Positions 24,263 to 34,011 of a stretch of DNA of 64,000 bases are shown here, in pieces. A model generated the notes under the pieces. That model made no database searches and had not been told where the DNA came from. It was given only the letters and a program-made list of their open reading frames with translations. This DNA is from Cupriavidus respiraculi. Lineage in GTDB: Bacteria > Pseudomonadota > Gammaproteobacteria > Burkholderiales > Burkholderiaceae. The stretch spans positions 496,001 through 560,000 of the forward strand of contig NZ_CAJZAH010000003.1 in the NCBI RefSeq assembly GCF_914271545.1, in the 5' to 3' direction. Positions within the stretch are counted from its first letter, which is position 1; every line of letters starts with the position of its first letter. The position numbers and the translations under genes are program-made.

Positions 24263-26887
24263 ATGAAAGTCTCCGACATCCGCAGCAAGTTCCTGCAGTT
24301 CTTCGAATCGAAGGGCCACACCGTGGTCCGCTCGTCGAGCCTCGTGCCGGCGAACGATCCGACGCTGCTGTTTACCAATTCCGGCATGGTGCAGTTCAAG
24401 GACGTGTTCCTCGGCACAGACAAGCGCCCGTACAGCCGCGCCACCTCGTCGCAGCGTTCGGTGCGTGCCGGCGGCAAGCACAACGACCTGGAGAACGTGG
24501 GCTATACCGCCCGCCACCACACGTTCTTCGAGATGCTGGGCAACTTCTCGTTCGGGGACTACTTCAAGCGCGATGCGATCCAGTACGCCTGGGAACTGCT
24601 GACGAAGGTCTACCAGCTGCCGGCGGAAAAGCTGTGGGTCACCGTCTACGCGGAAGACGACGAGGCGTACGACATCTGGGCCAAGGAGATCGGCGTGCCT
24701 GCCGAGCGCATCGTGCGCATCGGCGACAACAAGGGCGCCCGCTACGCGTCGGACAACTTCTGGCAGATGGCCGATACCGGCCCGTGCGGCCCCTGCTCGG
24801 AAATCTTCTACGACCACGGCCCGGACGTCTGGGGCGGCCCGCCGGGATCGCCGGAGGAAGACGGCGACCGCTATATCGAGATCTGGAACCTCGTGTTCAT
24901 GCAGTTCAACCGCGACGAGCAGGGCAATATGCCGCGCCTGCCCAAGCCGTGCGTGGACACCGGCATGGGCCTGGAGCGCATCGCCGCGGTGCTGCAGCAT
25001 GTGCACAGCAACTACGAGATCGACCTGTTCCAGGCGCTGATCAAGGCCGCCGCGCGCGAGACCGGCACCAGCGACCTGGCGAACAATTCGCTGAAGGTCA
25101 TCGCCGACCATATCCGCGCCTGCTCCTTCCTGATCGTCGACGGCGTGATTCCCGGCAACGAAGGCCGCGGCTACGTGCTGCGCCGGATCATCCGCCGCGC
25201 CATCCGCCACGGCTACAAGCTGGGCCGCAAGACCCCGTTCTTCCACCGCATGGTGGCCGACCTGGTCGAGCAGATGGGCGCCGCCTACCCGGAACTGGCC
25301 GAGGCGCAGCCGCGGGTGGTCGAGGTGCTCAAGGCCGAGGAAGAGCGCTTCTTCGAGACCATCGAGAACGGCATGTCGATTCTCGATACCGCGCTGGCCG
25401 ACCTGAAGGCCCGCGGCGGCAAGACGCTGGACGGCGAGCTCGCGTTCAAGCTGCACGACACCTATGGCTTCCCGCTGGACCTGACGCAGGACGTCTGCCG
25501 CGAGCAGGAAGTTTCGGTGGACGAGGCGGCCTTCGACGCCGCGATGACGCGCCAGCGCGAGCAGGCCAGAGCCGCAGGCAAGTTCAAGATGGCGGCCGGC
25601 CTCGAATACACCGGCGCCAAGACCACGTTCCACGGCTACGACAAGCTCGCCGTGGAGAACGCCACCGTCGCGGCCATCTATGTCGAGGGCGCCGCCGTGC
25701 AGGAAATGCAGGCCGGGCAGCACGGCGTGGTGGTGCTGGACCACACGCCGTTCTACGCCGAGTCCGGCGGCCAGGCCGGCGACCAGGGCCAGCTGAAGGC
25801 TGGCGCCGCCGTCTTCACCGTCGTCGACACCACCAAGGTCCAGGCCGACGTGGTGGGCCACCAGGGCACGCTGGCAGGCGGCACGCTGAAGGTGGGCGAT
25901 CCGGTGGTGGCCGCGGTGGATGCGGAACGCCGCGCCCGCACGATGCGCAACCACTCGGCCACGCACCTCATGCACAAGGCGCTGCGCGAAGTGCTGGGCA
26001 GCCACGTGCAGCAGAAGGGCTCGCTGGTCGACGCCGACAAGACGCGCTTCGACTTCTCGCACAACGCGCCGATGACGGACGAGCAGATCCGCCGCGTCGA
26101 GGAACTGGTCAACGCCGAGATCCTGAAGAACGAGGACACCGGCGCCGAGATCATGCCGTTCGACGACGCGGTCAAGAGCGGCGCGATGGCGCTGTTCGGC
26201 GAGAAGTACGCCGACGACGTGCGCGTGCTGTCGATCGGCTCGTCGAAGGAGCTGTGCGGCGGCACCCACGTGGCCCGCACCGGCGACATCGGCCTGTTCA
26301 AGATCGTGATGGAAGGCGGCGTGGCGGCAGGCATCCGCCGCGTCGAGGCGATCACCGGCGACAACGCGCTGCACTACCTGCAGGCGCTCGACGCCCGCCT
26401 GAACGAGGCCGCCGCCGCGCTGCGCGCGCAGCCTTCGGAACTGGTGCCGCGGATCGTGCAGGTGCAGGACCAGGTCCGCGCGCTCGAGAAGGAGCTGGAG
26501 CGCCTGAAGAGCAAGCTCGCATCGTCGCAAGGCGATGAACTGGCGGGCCAGGCCATCGACGTCAAGGGCCTGAAGGTACTGGCGGCCCAACTCGAAGGCG
26601 CCGACGTCAAGACGCTGCGCGAGACCATGGACAAGCTCAAGGACAAGCTCAAGAGCGCGGCCATCGTGCTGGGCGCGGTGCAGGACGGCAAGGTCAGCCT
26701 GATCGCCGGCGTCACCGCGGACGCCACCGGCAAGGTCAAGGCGGGCGAACTGGTCAACTTCGTCGCCCAGCAGGTGGGCGGCAAGGGCGGCGGCCGGCCC
26801 GACATGGCGCAGGCGGGCGGCACCGAGCCGGCCAAGCTGCCGCAGGCGCTGGCCGCGGTGGGCGAGTGGGTGGCGGCGAAGGTGTGA
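24263..26887 (+). CDS. alaS: Alanyl-tRNA synthetase
   Basis: This 874-aa class II synthetase charges tRNA-Ala and edits mischarged Ser and Gly. It has the N-terminal aminoacylation core ([17 protein letters not shown], then [20 protein letters not shown]), the editing domain zinc ligands HSATH (His564, His568) and CGGTH (Cys665, His669), and the C-terminal oligomerisation domain. The ATG at 24263 gives the conserved start [14 protein letters not shown]; the 31-codon upstream extension covers the promoter. A terminator follows. Confidence 0.98.
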   Translation: MKVSDIRSKFLQFFESKGHTVVRSSSLVPANDPTLLFTNSGMVQFKDVFLGTDKRPYSRATSSQRSVRAGGKHNDLENVGYTARHHTFFEMLGNFSFGDYFKRDAIQYAWELLTKVYQLPAEKLWVTVYAEDDEAYDIWAKEIGVPAERIVRIGDNKGARYASDNFWQMADTGPCGPCSEIFYDHGPDVWGGPPGSPEEDGDRYIEIWNLVFMQFNRDEQGNMPRLPKPCVDTGMGLERIAAVLQHVHSNYEIDLFQALIKAAARETGTSDLANNSLKVIADHIRACSFLIVDGVIPGNEGRGYVLRRIIRRAIRHGYKLGRKTPFFHRMVADLVEQMGAAYPELAEAQPRVVEVLKAEEERFFETIENGMSILDTALADLKARGGKTLDGELAFKLHDTYGFPLDLTQDVCREQEVSVDEAAFDAAMTRQREQARAAGKFKMAAGLEYTGAKTTFHGYDKLAVENATVAAIYVEGAAVQEMQAGQHGVVVLDHTPFYAESGGQAGDQGQLKAGAAVFTVVDTTKVQADVVGHQGTLAGGTLKVGDPVVAAVDAERRARTMRNHSATHLMHKALREVLGSHVQQKGSLVDADKTRFDFSHNAPMTDEQIRRVEELVNAEILKNEDTGAEIMPFDDAVKSGAMALFGEKYADDVRVLSIGSSKELCGGTHVARTGDIGLFKIVMEGGVAAGIRRVEAITGDNALHYLQALDARLNEAAAALRAQPSELVPRIVQVQDQVRALEKELERLKSKLASSQGDELAGQAIDVKGLKVLAAQLEGADVKTLRETMDKLKDKLKSAAIVLGAVQDGKVSLIAGVTADATGKVKAGELVNFVAQQVGGKGGGRPDMAQAGGTEPAKLPQALAAVGEWVAAKV

Positions 26888-26911
26888 GCCTTGCCGCCGC
26901 TGCGTGAATGA

Positions 26912-26940
26912 CGATGGCGCCTTCGGGCGCCATTGTTTTT
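26912..26940 (+). terminator. Rho-independent terminator of alaS
   Basis: The perfect stem ATGGCGCC-TTCG-GGCGCCAT is followed by TGTTTTT, 24 bases past the alaS stop. Confidence 0.9.
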
Positions 26941-26971
26941 GATAGGGCGAAGCGCTGGGGCGGTTGCAGCG

Positions 26972-27010
26972 CTCACGCTGATCCCGGTCCTCCCGCCGGC
27001 GGGAGAGGGG
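26972..27010 (+). repeat. REP-like palindromic repeat, copy 3, within the slipin 3' end
   Basis: The unit (tail GATCCCGG, stem CCTCCCGCC / GGCGGGAG) matches the copies at 3944, 4520 and 48117. Here it lies inside the slipin reading frame and supplies its last dozen codons and the stop. Confidence 0.65.
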
Positions 27011-27815
27011 AGCCCACCCCGGAGCCCACCCCGGAGCCAACCGGGGAACCAACCGCCGCACCTCCCGCGAACGTCGCCCGCACCGCGCTCAGCAGATCGA
27101 TGGGCAGCGGAAACACGATAGTCGACGACTTGTCGCCCGCGATCTGCGTCAGCGTCTGCATATAGCGCAACTGCATCGCGGTGGGTTCCTTGGCCAGCAT
27201 CTGCGCCGCCTCCAGCAGCTTGACCGACGCCTGCAATTCGCCCTCGGCGTGAATCACCTTGGCGCGCCTCTCGCGTTCGGCTTCGGCCTGCCGCGCGATG
27301 GCGCGCACCATCGACTCGTTCAGGTCGACATGCTTGATCTCGACGTTGGAGACCTTGATGCCCCAGCCGTCGGTCTGTGCGTCCAGCACCTTCTGGATGT
27401 CCAGGTTGAGCTGTTCCCGTCCGGCGAGCATCTCGTCCAGCTCATGCTTGCCCAGCACGGAGCGCAGCGTGGTCTGCGACAACTGGCTGGTGGCTTCGAG
27501 GAAATTGGCGACCTGGATGATCGCCAGCTGGGGATCGACCACCCGGAAATACACCACGGCGTTGACCTTGACGGAGACGTTGTCGCGCGAGATGACGTCC
27601 TGCGGCGGCACGTCCATCACCACGGTGCGCAGGTCCACCCTGACCATCTGCTGGACCGCCGGGATCACCAGGATCAGGCCGGGACCCTTGACCTTCCAGA
27701 AGCGCCCCAGCATGAACACCACGCCGCGCTCGTATTCGCGCAGCACGCGAAATGCCGAAATCACGAGCATGGCGACAAACAGGATGACAACGCCGGCGCT
27801 GATGCTCAATACCAT
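26973..27815 (-). CDS. Slipin (SPFH/stomatin-like) membrane protein
   Basis: This 280-aa protein has one N-terminal membrane helix (residues 4-24) and a full SPFH domain ([20 protein letters not shown], later [20 protein letters not shown]). Slipins assemble into membrane microdomain scaffolds and pair with NfeD proteases. It starts two bases after the nfeD stop, the standard operon. After the conserved [17 protein letters not shown] the chain has an added Gly/Ser/Val/Pro tail of about 27 residues encoded by 12-base tandem repeats and an intergenic-type palindrome, so this C-terminus is likely recent and dispensable. Confidence 0.93.
   Translation of the reverse strand: MVLSISAGVVILFVAMLVISAFRVLREYERGVVFMLGRFWKVKGPGLILVIPAVQQMVRVDLRTVVMDVPPQDVISRDNVSVKVNAVVYFRVVDPQLAIIQVANFLEATSQLSQTTLRSVLGKHELDEMLAGREQLNLDIQKVLDAQTDGWGIKVSNVEIKHVDLNESMVRAIARQAEAERERRAKVIHAEGELQASVKLLEAAQMLAKEPTAMQLRYMQTLTQIAGDKSSTIVFPLPIDLLSAVRATFAGGAAVGSPVGSGVGSGVGSPLPPAGGPGSA
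27009..27056. repeat. 12-bp tandem repeats in the slipin tail
   Basis: Two exact and two degenerate copies of a 12-base unit (GGAGCCCACCCC and relatives) lie end to end and adjoin the palindromic repeat. They encode the Gly-Val-Gly-Ser tail of the slipin. Their number may vary between strains by slippage. Confidence 0.7.
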
Positions 27816-27817
27816 GG

Positions 27818-29287
27818 TCAATCTCCTCGGTCGGTAGGTACGGTGGTGGTATTCGGTGGAGGACGCTGCGGCGGCTCGGCCGGCTCGACGTCGAGCACCA
27901 GGCCGTCGCGGCCGGTCACGCGCACGCTTTGTCCCGGCCGCAGCGGCTGCGCGCTGCGCACGCGCCAGCGCTCGCCGCGGATCTCCGCCCAGCCGTCCTC
28001 GAGCACGGCGCCGGGCCACCCCATCATGTGCGCATCGCCCGAGACCAGGGCGGCACGGCGGCTGCGCAGCACCACGGCCGACAGGCCGAAGCTCGCCAGC
28101 ACGGCGGTGCCGGCGACCACGGCGATCATGGCCAGCGGAATGCCAAAGGCAGGGGTGTCCGTGTCGATCAGCATCACGGCACCGAGCGCGAACGCCACCG
28201 CGCCACCGATGCCGAGCGCGCCGAAACTGGGCAGGAAGGCCTCCGCGGTCATGCAGCCGATACCGAGCGCGATCAGGGCAAGGCCGGCGTAGTTGACCGG
28301 CAGCATCTGCAGCGCGAACAGCGCCAGCAGCAGGCAGATGCCGCCGGCCACGCCGGGCAGCACGACGCCCGGGGTGGAGAACTCGAAGATCAGGCCGTAG
28401 ATGCCGATGGTGAGCAGCAGCAGGGCCACGCTGGGCTCCGTGATGACGGCGAGCAGGCGGGCGCGCCAGTCCGGCTCCACCTCGACGATGGGCGCGCCCG
28501 CCGTGCGCAGCTCCCGCTCGGCGCCGGCCACGCTGACGCGCCGGCCGTCGATGGCGCGCAGCAGCGCGGGCAGGTCGGGTGCCACCACGTCGATCACCTT
28601 CTGCGCCGCCGCCTCGTCGGCGGGCAGGCTCACGGCCTCGCGCACCGCGCGCTCGGCCCAGTCGGCATTGCGTCCGCGCATCTGTGCGAGCCCACGGATA
28701 TAGGCGGTGGCGTCATGCACCTGCTTCCGGGCCATCGCGTCCTGCGCCGCGGGGGCGGTGGCGCCGGGCCGGCTCGCGGGCGCATCGTCGCCGCGCTCCG
28801 GTCCGCCCACGCCCACCCTGACCGGGGTAGCCGCCCCGAGATTGGTGCCGGGCGCCATGGCGGCGACATGGCTGGCGTACAGGATGTAGGTGCCGGCACT
28901 GGCCGCGCGGGCGCCGCCCGGCGATACATAGGTGGCCACCGGCACCGGCGACGCCAGGATGGCCTGGATGATCTGGCGCATCGAAGGATCGAGGCCGCCG
29001 GGGGTGTCCATCTTGAGCACGACGAGCTGGGCGCCGCCCTCCTGCGCCCGTTGCAGACCGCGTTCGATGAAGCCGGCGACGGCGGGCCCGATGGCGCCCT
29101 TGACCGGCAGCACATGGACCGGGGCCGGCGCGGCCGCTGGCGCGGCGGCACGTCCCGCCGTGGCGGCCTGGGCGTGCGCGTGCGGCACGGCGGCGCATAA
29201 GGCGGCGAACAGCAGGGCAACAGGCAAGGCCAACCGGCGCAGCACCGATACGGCCAGGGCTGGCATGGGCGAGAGCAGTAGCGTCAT
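27818..29287 (-). CDS. nfeD: NfeD-type membrane-bound serine protease (ClpP class)
   Basis: This 489-aa protein is a long-form NfeD. It has a signal peptide (residues 1-40), a ClpP-like protease domain with Ser130 in RAASAGTYI and a candidate Lys188 (MARKQVHDA) forming the Ser-Lys dyad, then four to five membrane helices (about 285-410) and a C-terminal OB-fold (residues 420-475). In archaea this class cleaves the C-terminal region of its partner stomatin. It precedes the slipin by two bases, supporting a functional pair. The start could also be seven codons further in. Confidence 0.94.
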   Translation of the reverse strand: MTLLLSPMPALAVSVLRRLALPVALLFAALCAAVPHAHAQAATAGRAAAPAAAPAPVHVLPVKGAIGPAVAGFIERGLQRAQEGGAQLVVLKMDTPGGLDPSMRQIIQAILASPVPVATYVSPGGARAASAGTYILYASHVAAMAPGTNLGAATPVRVGVGGPERGDDAPASRPGATAPAAQDAMARKQVHDATAYIRGLAQMRGRNADWAERAVREAVSLPADEAAAQKVIDVVAPDLPALLRAIDGRRVSVAGAERELRTAGAPIVEVEPDWRARLLAVITEPSVALLLLTIGIYGLIFEFSTPGVVLPGVAGGICLLLALFALQMLPVNYAGLALIALGIGCMTAEAFLPSFGALGIGGAVAFALGAVMLIDTDTPAFGIPLAMIAVVAGTAVLASFGLSAVVLRSRRAALVSGDAHMMGWPGAVLEDGWAEIRGERWRVRSAQPLRPGQSVRVTGRDGLVLDVEPAEPPQRPPPNTTTVPTDRGD

Positions 29288-29393
29288 GGCGAGGGCGGGA
29301 TGGCGGGAGCCATCGCGGCGCCACTTGCAGTGTAGGCCAACACGTCCGGGCCGCGCCCCCGATCGGGCCCGGGTGCGGCCCGGCGCGGGGCGG

Positions 29394-30272
29394 TCAGGCC
29401 GCGTGAGCGGGAACGGCCGCCGGCCTTCGCACCGCCTCGGCGAGCGCCGACAGCGCGGCGCTGGCCATCGACGGATGCCACACCAGCAGCGTCGCCACCT
29501 TGCCGGCGTCGCCCAAGGAGTGGATGCTCACCTCGGGCAGGTCGCGATACAGCGCGAGGACCGAGCGGGGGATGATGGCGATGCCGATGCCGGCCGCCGC
29601 GCAGGCGATCAGCGCGTGATAGGAACCCAGTTCCAGTATCCGGCGCGGGGTCTGGCCCGACGCCCGATACCAGTCTTCCAGCCGCTGCCGGTAGATGCAG
29701 CCCGTCTCGAAGCCCAGCAACGTCGACGTCTGCACGTCGGCGGCGCTGCGGATGGCGGCATGGCCCGCGTGGGCGATGATCACCAGTTCCTCCTCGAATG
29801 CCGTCGCGCGGGCGAGCATGGAGTCGGGCACCGGCTCTGCGACGAAGGCGCAGTCCACCTCGAAGCGGGCCAGGGCCTGCAGCGCGTGACCGGTGGTGCA
29901 GGTCACCAGCTCCAGTTGCACGTCGGGCCAGGCTTGGTGATAGGCGGCCAGTACCGCCGGCAGGCGGCTGGCGGCCGTGCTTTCCATCGAGGCGATGCGC
30001 AGCCGGCCATGCGGACGCGCGGGCAGCACCGCATGGCGCGCCTCGTCGGCCAGCTGCAGCATGCGGCGGGCGTAGTCGAACAGGGTTTGCCCGGCGGGGG
30101 TCAGCACCATGCGCTTGCCGTCGCGCAGGAACAGCTCGACGCCCAGCGATGCCTCCAGCTGGCGGATGCGCGTGGTGACATTGGACTGCACGCGGTGCAG
30201 CCGTTCCGCGGCGCGCGTGATGCCGCCTTCCTCCACCACGGCGCGGAAAATCTCGAGGGCGGCAAGGTCCAT
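29394..30272 (-). CDS. LysR-family transcriptional regulator
   Basis: This 292-aa protein has the LysR helix-turn-helix (IFRAVVEEGGITRAAERLHR, then QSNVTTRIRQLEASLGVELF) and an effector-binding domain. The ATG at 30272 matches the family N-terminus. It is divergent from the tautomerase-MFS genes with an AT-rich imperfect palindrome between, so it most likely controls them. Confidence 0.95.
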   Translation of the reverse strand: MDLAALEIFRAVVEEGGITRAAERLHRVQSNVTTRIRQLEASLGVELFLRDGKRMVLTPAGQTLFDYARRMLQLADEARHAVLPARPHGRLRIASMESTAASRLPAVLAAYHQAWPDVQLELVTCTTGHALQALARFEVDCAFVAEPVPDSMLARATAFEEELVIIAHAGHAAIRSAADVQTSTLLGFETGCIYRQRLEDWYRASGQTPRRILELGSYHALIACAAAGIGIAIIPRSVLALYRDLPEVSIHSLGDAGKVATLLVWHPSMASAALSALAEAVRRPAAVPAHAA

Positions 30273-30368
30273 GTCGGCTCCTGGGCGAAAGGTCGGCAAA
30301 GGTCGGCGAAAAGTCCGCCAACGGGCGAAGGCGCGCCGGGGCGAATGCCGGCCGGCGCGGTTCATCTT

Positions 30369-30405
30369 GAAAATGGATGATTACGATCTGGATAATTCAT
30401 TTTTC
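30369..30405. promoter_or_regulatory. Candidate LysR operator upstream of the tautomerase operon
   Basis: An imperfect palindrome running from GAAAATG to CATTTTTC stands out as AT-rich in the 202-base divergent gap. It lies about 70 bases before the tautomerase start and about 97 before the LysR start, where LysR proteins usually bind. Confidence 0.4.
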
Positions 30406-30474
30406 ACGATGATACTCACCGGCTAGGATAGTCATAACCGCTTCGCCCTTCAACCATTCCACGAGGAAACCGTC

Positions 30475-30681
30475 ATGCCCTACGTCAATATCAAGATCAC
30501 CCGCGAAGGCGGCACCACCCCCGAGCAGAAAGCCGAACTAATCCGCGGCGCCACGCAGTTGCTGGTCGATGTGCTCGGCAAGAATCCCAATACCACCGTG
30601 GTCGTGATCGACGAGGTCGATATGGACAACTGGGGCGTTGGGGGCGAGTCCATCACGGTGCGCCGCAAGGCGGGCAAGTGA
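30475..30681 (+). CDS. 4-oxalocrotonate tautomerase-family protein (68 aa)
   Basis: After removal of Met, Pro1 is the expected catalytic base (PYVNIKITREGGTTPEQK). The fold pattern continues with TVVVIDEVDMDNWGVGGESI. The family tautomerises or dehydrates/dehalogenates unsaturated acids. The loop corresponding to Arg11 of 4-OT is altered (Arg is at position 9), so the substrate may differ from 4-oxalocrotonate. Its TGA overlaps the MFS ATG (TGATG), so the two genes are coupled. Confidence 0.93.
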   Translation: MPYVNIKITREGGTTPEQKAELIRGATQLLVDVLGKNPNTTVVVIDEVDMDNWGVGGESITVRRKAGK

Positions 30682-31925
30682 TGCGCGCCGCCGACCCGGC
30701 TTCCGGTTCCGCCGCCGGTCCCGCCACGGCCGGGTCGGCCCCCTCGCGGGCCGGCGCCTGGGCCGTCGCGCTGGCCGGCATGGTGTCGCTCGCGGTGGCC
30801 ATGGGCGTGGGCCGTTTCGCCTTCACCCCGCTGTTGCCGATGATGCTGCACGACGGCTCGGTGACCCTGGCGCAGGGCAGCTGGCTCGCGACGCTGAACT
30901 ACATCGGCTATTTCGCGGGCGCGGTGTTCTGCCTGTTCATCCGTCCGGACGCCGCCCGCATGGTCCGCCTGGCGCTGGCGGCCACGGTGCTGCTGACGCT
31001 CGCGATGGCGGCACCCGGCGGCATGCCGGCCTGGGGCCTGTGGCGCACGGCCGCCGGCGTCGCCAGCGCGGTGGCGCTCGTCTATACCTCGGCCTGGTGC
31101 ATGCAGCGGCTCGCCGAACTGGGCCGGCCGGCACTGGGAGGCCTGATCTTCAGCGGCCCGGGCCTGGGCATCGCGGTGACCGGGCTTTCCGCCTTCGGCA
31201 TGGTTGGCGGCGGCTGGACGGCCAACGCCGGCTGGATCGCCTTCGGCGCGCTGTCGCTGGGGCTGGTCGCCGCCGTGTGGTGGGTCTTCGCCTCGCGGGG
31301 TCCTGCGGATGCCGGCGCGCCCGCGGCGGCCGGCCCGAGTGCGGGCACGGCGCCCGCGCCCCGGCTGAACAAGGAAACCGTGGCGCTGACGCTGGCCTAT
31401 GGCCTTGCCGGCTTCGGCTACATCATCACCGCCACCTTCCTGCCCGTGATCGCCCGCCAGGCGATGCCGGGCTCGCTGTGGGCCGACCTGTTCTGGCCCA
31501 TCTTCGGCGCGGGCGTGGCCGCTGGCGCGCTGGCAGCGATGCGCATCGGGCTGACGCAGGACAACCGCACGCTGCTCGCCTGGGCCTACGGCATGCAGGC
31601 CACGGGCGTGGCCATCGCGGTGGTGTGGCCCACCGTGGCCGGTTTCGCGGTCAGCAGCCTGCTGACCGGGCTGCCCTTCACCGCGCTGGTGCTGTTCGCG
31701 ATGCGCGAGGCGCGGCGGCTGTGGGGGCCGAATGCGCCGCGCCTGATCGGGCTGATGACAGCCTCCTACGGCCTGGGCCAGATCGTCGGCCCGCCGTTCG
31801 CCACCGCGCTGGTGGCGCGCACCGGCGGCTTCGCGGCCTCGCTGGCCGGCGCCGCGGTGGCGCTGGTGGCCGGCGCGCTGATTTACCTGTGGATGCGGCG
31901 GGCGGTGCCGCTTCGCGCGGCCTGA
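30681..31925 (+). CDS. MFS transporter, YbfB/YjiJ type
   Basis: This 414-aa protein has about 12 membrane helices. The pattern MGVGRFAFTPLLPMML in helix 1, GSWLATLNYIGYFAG in helix 2, and LTASYGLGQIVGPPFATAL-type sequence in helix 11 place it in the YbfB family. The ATG overlaps the tautomerase stop; a GTG one codon upstream is also possible. The pairing with a tautomerase and LysR suggests export or import of an unsaturated acid. Confidence 0.93.
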   Translation: MRAADPASGSAAGPATAGSAPSRAGAWAVALAGMVSLAVAMGVGRFAFTPLLPMMLHDGSVTLAQGSWLATLNYIGYFAGAVFCLFIRPDAARMVRLALAATVLLTLAMAAPGGMPAWGLWRTAAGVASAVALVYTSAWCMQRLAELGRPALGGLIFSGPGLGIAVTGLSAFGMVGGGWTANAGWIAFGALSLGLVAAVWWVFASRGPADAGAPAAAGPSAGTAPAPRLNKETVALTLAYGLAGFGYIITATFLPVIARQAMPGSLWADLFWPIFGAGVAAGALAAMRIGLTQDNRTLLAWAYGMQATGVAIAVVWPTVAGFAVSSLLTGLPFTALVLFAMREARRLWGPNAPRLIGLMTASYGLGQIVGPPFATALVARTGGFAASLAGAAVALVAGALIYLWMRRAVPLRAA

Positions 31926-31967
31926 GGCGGTGCGCGCGGCCGGTTCCGCGCGACGCCGCAAAGTGGA

Positions 31968-31973
31968 TAGAAT
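31968..31973 (+). promoter_or_regulatory. -10 box before the second tautomerase
   Basis: TAGAAT lies 72 bases before the second tautomerase ATG, in the 119-base gap after the MFS gene. It suggests a separate promoter for the tautomerase-ltaE-Nudix-tusA run. The same TTAGAAT form occurs before the dienelactone hydrolase and folE2 genes. Confidence 0.35.
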
Positions 31974-32044
31974 CGATGCCTTGTCATTGGGGCGCGCGGA
32001 GCCGTCTGGCGGCCGCCGCGCCCACGCAACCACAGGAGCAAGGC

Positions 32045-32233
32045 ATGCCGACTTTCCATGTTGAGATGTTCGAGGGCCGCACCATCGAGCAGAAGCGCAA
32101 GTTCGTCGAGGAAGTGACGCGCGTCACCTGCGAGACGCTGGGCTGCTCGGCGGGCGCCGTCGATATCATCATCACGGACATCAAGCGCGAGAACTGGGCC
32201 ACCGGCGGCGAGCTGTGGGCCGACAAGGCATAG
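32045..32233 (+). CDS. 4-oxalocrotonate tautomerase-family protein (62 aa)
   Basis: After Met removal this is a 61-residue protein with Pro1 and Arg11 (PTFHVEMFEGRTIEQKRK) as in classical 4-OT, the family GGEL motif at 53-56 and an aromatic at position 50 (Trp). The substrate-binding Arg39 of 4-OT is replaced by Asp. The gene is too short to stand out among longer overlapping frames, but the start has a GGAGCAAGG ribosome site. It is followed by threonine aldolase. Confidence 0.92.
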   Translation: MPTFHVEMFEGRTIEQKRKFVEEVTRVTCETLGCSAGAVDIIITDIKRENWATGGELWADKA

Positions 32234-32305
32234 CGCTACCCGTACCGCCAGCCAGCCCCACGGGGCGCTCCCCGCGCCCAGGACGACCGCCTTCCCGGAA
32301 CCACC

Positions 32306-33337
32306 ATGCAGCATTTCGCCTCGGACAACTACGCCGGCTTCTGTCCGGAATCCCTCAAGTATTTCCTCGAAGCCAACGGCAGCGGCCATGAGCCGGCCTA
32401 CGGAGACGACTCGTGGACCCAGAAGGTCTGCGACCGCATCCGGGATCTGTTCCAGACAGACGCCGAGGTGTTCTTTGTCTTCAACGGCACCGCCGCCAAT
32501 TCGCTGGCGCTGTCCGCGCTGTGCCAGTCGTATCACTCCGTGATCTGCCACGAGCTGGCGCATATCGAGACCGACGAGTGCGGCGGCCCGGAGTTCTTCT
32601 CCAACGGCTCCAAGCTGCTGACCGCGCCGGGCGCCGACGGCAAGCTGACGCCGGACGCGATCGAGGCGCTGGTGACGCGGCGCTCCGATATCCATTACCC
32701 CAAGCCCAAGGTGGTGTCGCTGACGCAGTCCACCGAGGTCGGCACCGTCTACACGGTGGAAGAGGTGCGGGCCATTTCGGCCATCGCCAAGCGGCGCCAG
32801 TTGCGCGTGCATATGGACGGCGCGCGCTTTGCCAATGCGGTGGCGGCGCTCGGGGTGCATCCGTCGGAAATCACCTGGCGCGCCGGCGTCGATGTGCTGT
32901 GCTTCGGCGGCACCAAGAACGGCCTGCCGGTGGGCGAGGCGGTGGTGTTCTTCGACCGCAAGCTGGCCGAAGACTTCGCCTACCGGGTCAAGCAGGCTGG
33001 GCAGCTGGCATCGAAGATGCGCTTCATCTCCGCGCCGTGGCTGGGCCTGCTGGAAAACGACGTGTGGCTGTCCAACGCGCGCCACGCCAATGCCATGGCC
33101 CGTCTGCTGCACGACCGCATCGCCGCCATCCCCGGCGTGCGCATCATGTTCCCGACGCAGGCCAACGCGGTGTTCGCCGAACTGCCGCTGGCCGCGATCG
33201 AGGCGCTGCGGGCCAAGGGCTGGCGCTTCTATACCTTTATCGGCGCCGGCGGCTGCCGCTTCATGTGCTCGTGGGACCTGCAGCCCGAGACCGTGGAAGC
33301 GCTGGCGGCCGACATGCGCGCGGCCTGCGGCGCCTGA
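32306..33337 (+). CDS. ltaE: Low-specificity L-threonine aldolase
   Basis: This 343-aa fold-type I PLP enzyme splits threonine or allo-threonine to glycine and acetaldehyde. The PLP lysine is Lys204 (FGGTKNG). Other family blocks are VFNGTAANSLAL, CHELAHIETDECGGPEFFS and RVHMDGARFANA. Length is standard. It lies 72 bases after the tautomerase and 36 before the Nudix gene. Confidence 0.95.
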   Translation: MQHFASDNYAGFCPESLKYFLEANGSGHEPAYGDDSWTQKVCDRIRDLFQTDAEVFFVFNGTAANSLALSALCQSYHSVICHELAHIETDECGGPEFFSNGSKLLTAPGADGKLTPDAIEALVTRRSDIHYPKPKVVSLTQSTEVGTVYTVEEVRAISAIAKRRQLRVHMDGARFANAVAALGVHPSEITWRAGVDVLCFGGTKNGLPVGEAVVFFDRKLAEDFAYRVKQAGQLASKMRFISAPWLGLLENDVWLSNARHANAMARLLHDRIAAIPGVRIMFPTQANAVFAELPLAAIEALRAKGWRFYTFIGAGGCRFMCSWDLQPETVEALAADMRAACGA

Positions 33338-33373
33338 CCGCGGCGCGATCCCACTCGAGGAGACCCACTGCCC

Positions 33374-33958
33374 ATGCCTGCCTATCGATACTGCCCGCAA
33401 TGCGGGGAGCCGCTGGAGGTCCTGCCGCTGTCGGGCCGCGACCGCACCGCCTGCGTGGCGCATGCCTGCGGCTTTGTGCACTGGGACAACCCGTTGCCGG
33501 TGCTCGCCGCGGTGGTGGAGTACGACGGCAAGCTGCTGCTGGCGCGCAACGCGGCCTGGCCCGAGGGCATGTTCGCGCTGGTCACCGGCTTCCTGGAGCG
33601 CGGCGAGACGCCGGAGCAGGGCGTGGCGCGCGAGCTCAAGGAAGAGACCAATCTCGACGCGCAGTCCGTGGCGCTGATCGGCGTCTACGAGTTCATGCGC
33701 AAGAACGAGCTGATCATCGCGTATCACGTGCGGGCCACGGGCACGATCGCGCTGTCCGAGGAGTTGCTGGAGTACCGGCTGGTGGAGCCGGAAAAGATGC
33801 GCGTCTGGAACGCCGGCACGGGCTTCGCGGTGGCGGACTGGCTGGCCGCGCGCGGCCATCCGGTGCGCTTCTTCGACCGGCAGAGCGGGCAGGATATCGA
33901 CGACCCGCGCCAGGCGCCGCAACCGGGGACGCCCGGCGGGCTACAATACCGGCTGTGA
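33374..33958 (+). CDS. Nudix hydrolase with N-terminal zinc ribbon (NudC-like)
   Basis: This 194-aa protein opens with a zinc ribbon (Cys7, Cys10, Cys27, Cys32) and a Nudix box at residues 72-94 (GFLERGETPEQGVARELKEE). It should hydrolyse a nucleoside diphosphate derivative such as NADH or a nucleotide sugar; it lacks the long N-terminal domain of full NudC. The start is fixed by the zinc ribbon. It is probably in one operon with ltaE and tusA. Confidence 0.92.
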   Translation: MPAYRYCPQCGEPLEVLPLSGRDRTACVAHACGFVHWDNPLPVLAAVVEYDGKLLLARNAAWPEGMFALVTGFLERGETPEQGVARELKEETNLDAQSVALIGVYEFMRKNELIIAYHVRATGTIALSEELLEYRLVEPEKMRVWNAGTGFAVADWLAARGHPVRFFDRQSGQDIDDPRQAPQPGTPGGLQYRL

Positions 33959-34011
33959 ATCAGCACGCCGCCGGCACGGATGCGCGGCGGCCCATAGCGA
34001 GGAAGAGAGGC

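Noticed and set aside
27009-27056. Possible CRISPR-like repeat array
   Set aside because: The 12-base units are directly adjacent with no spacers and lie in a reading frame; no cas genes occur in the window.
22697-27061. Minus-strand open frame of 1454 codons
   Set aside because: It overlaps alaS (opposite strand) and the CoA-transferase in another frame; composition is Arg/His/Val-rich without domains. It is a GC-driven shadow.
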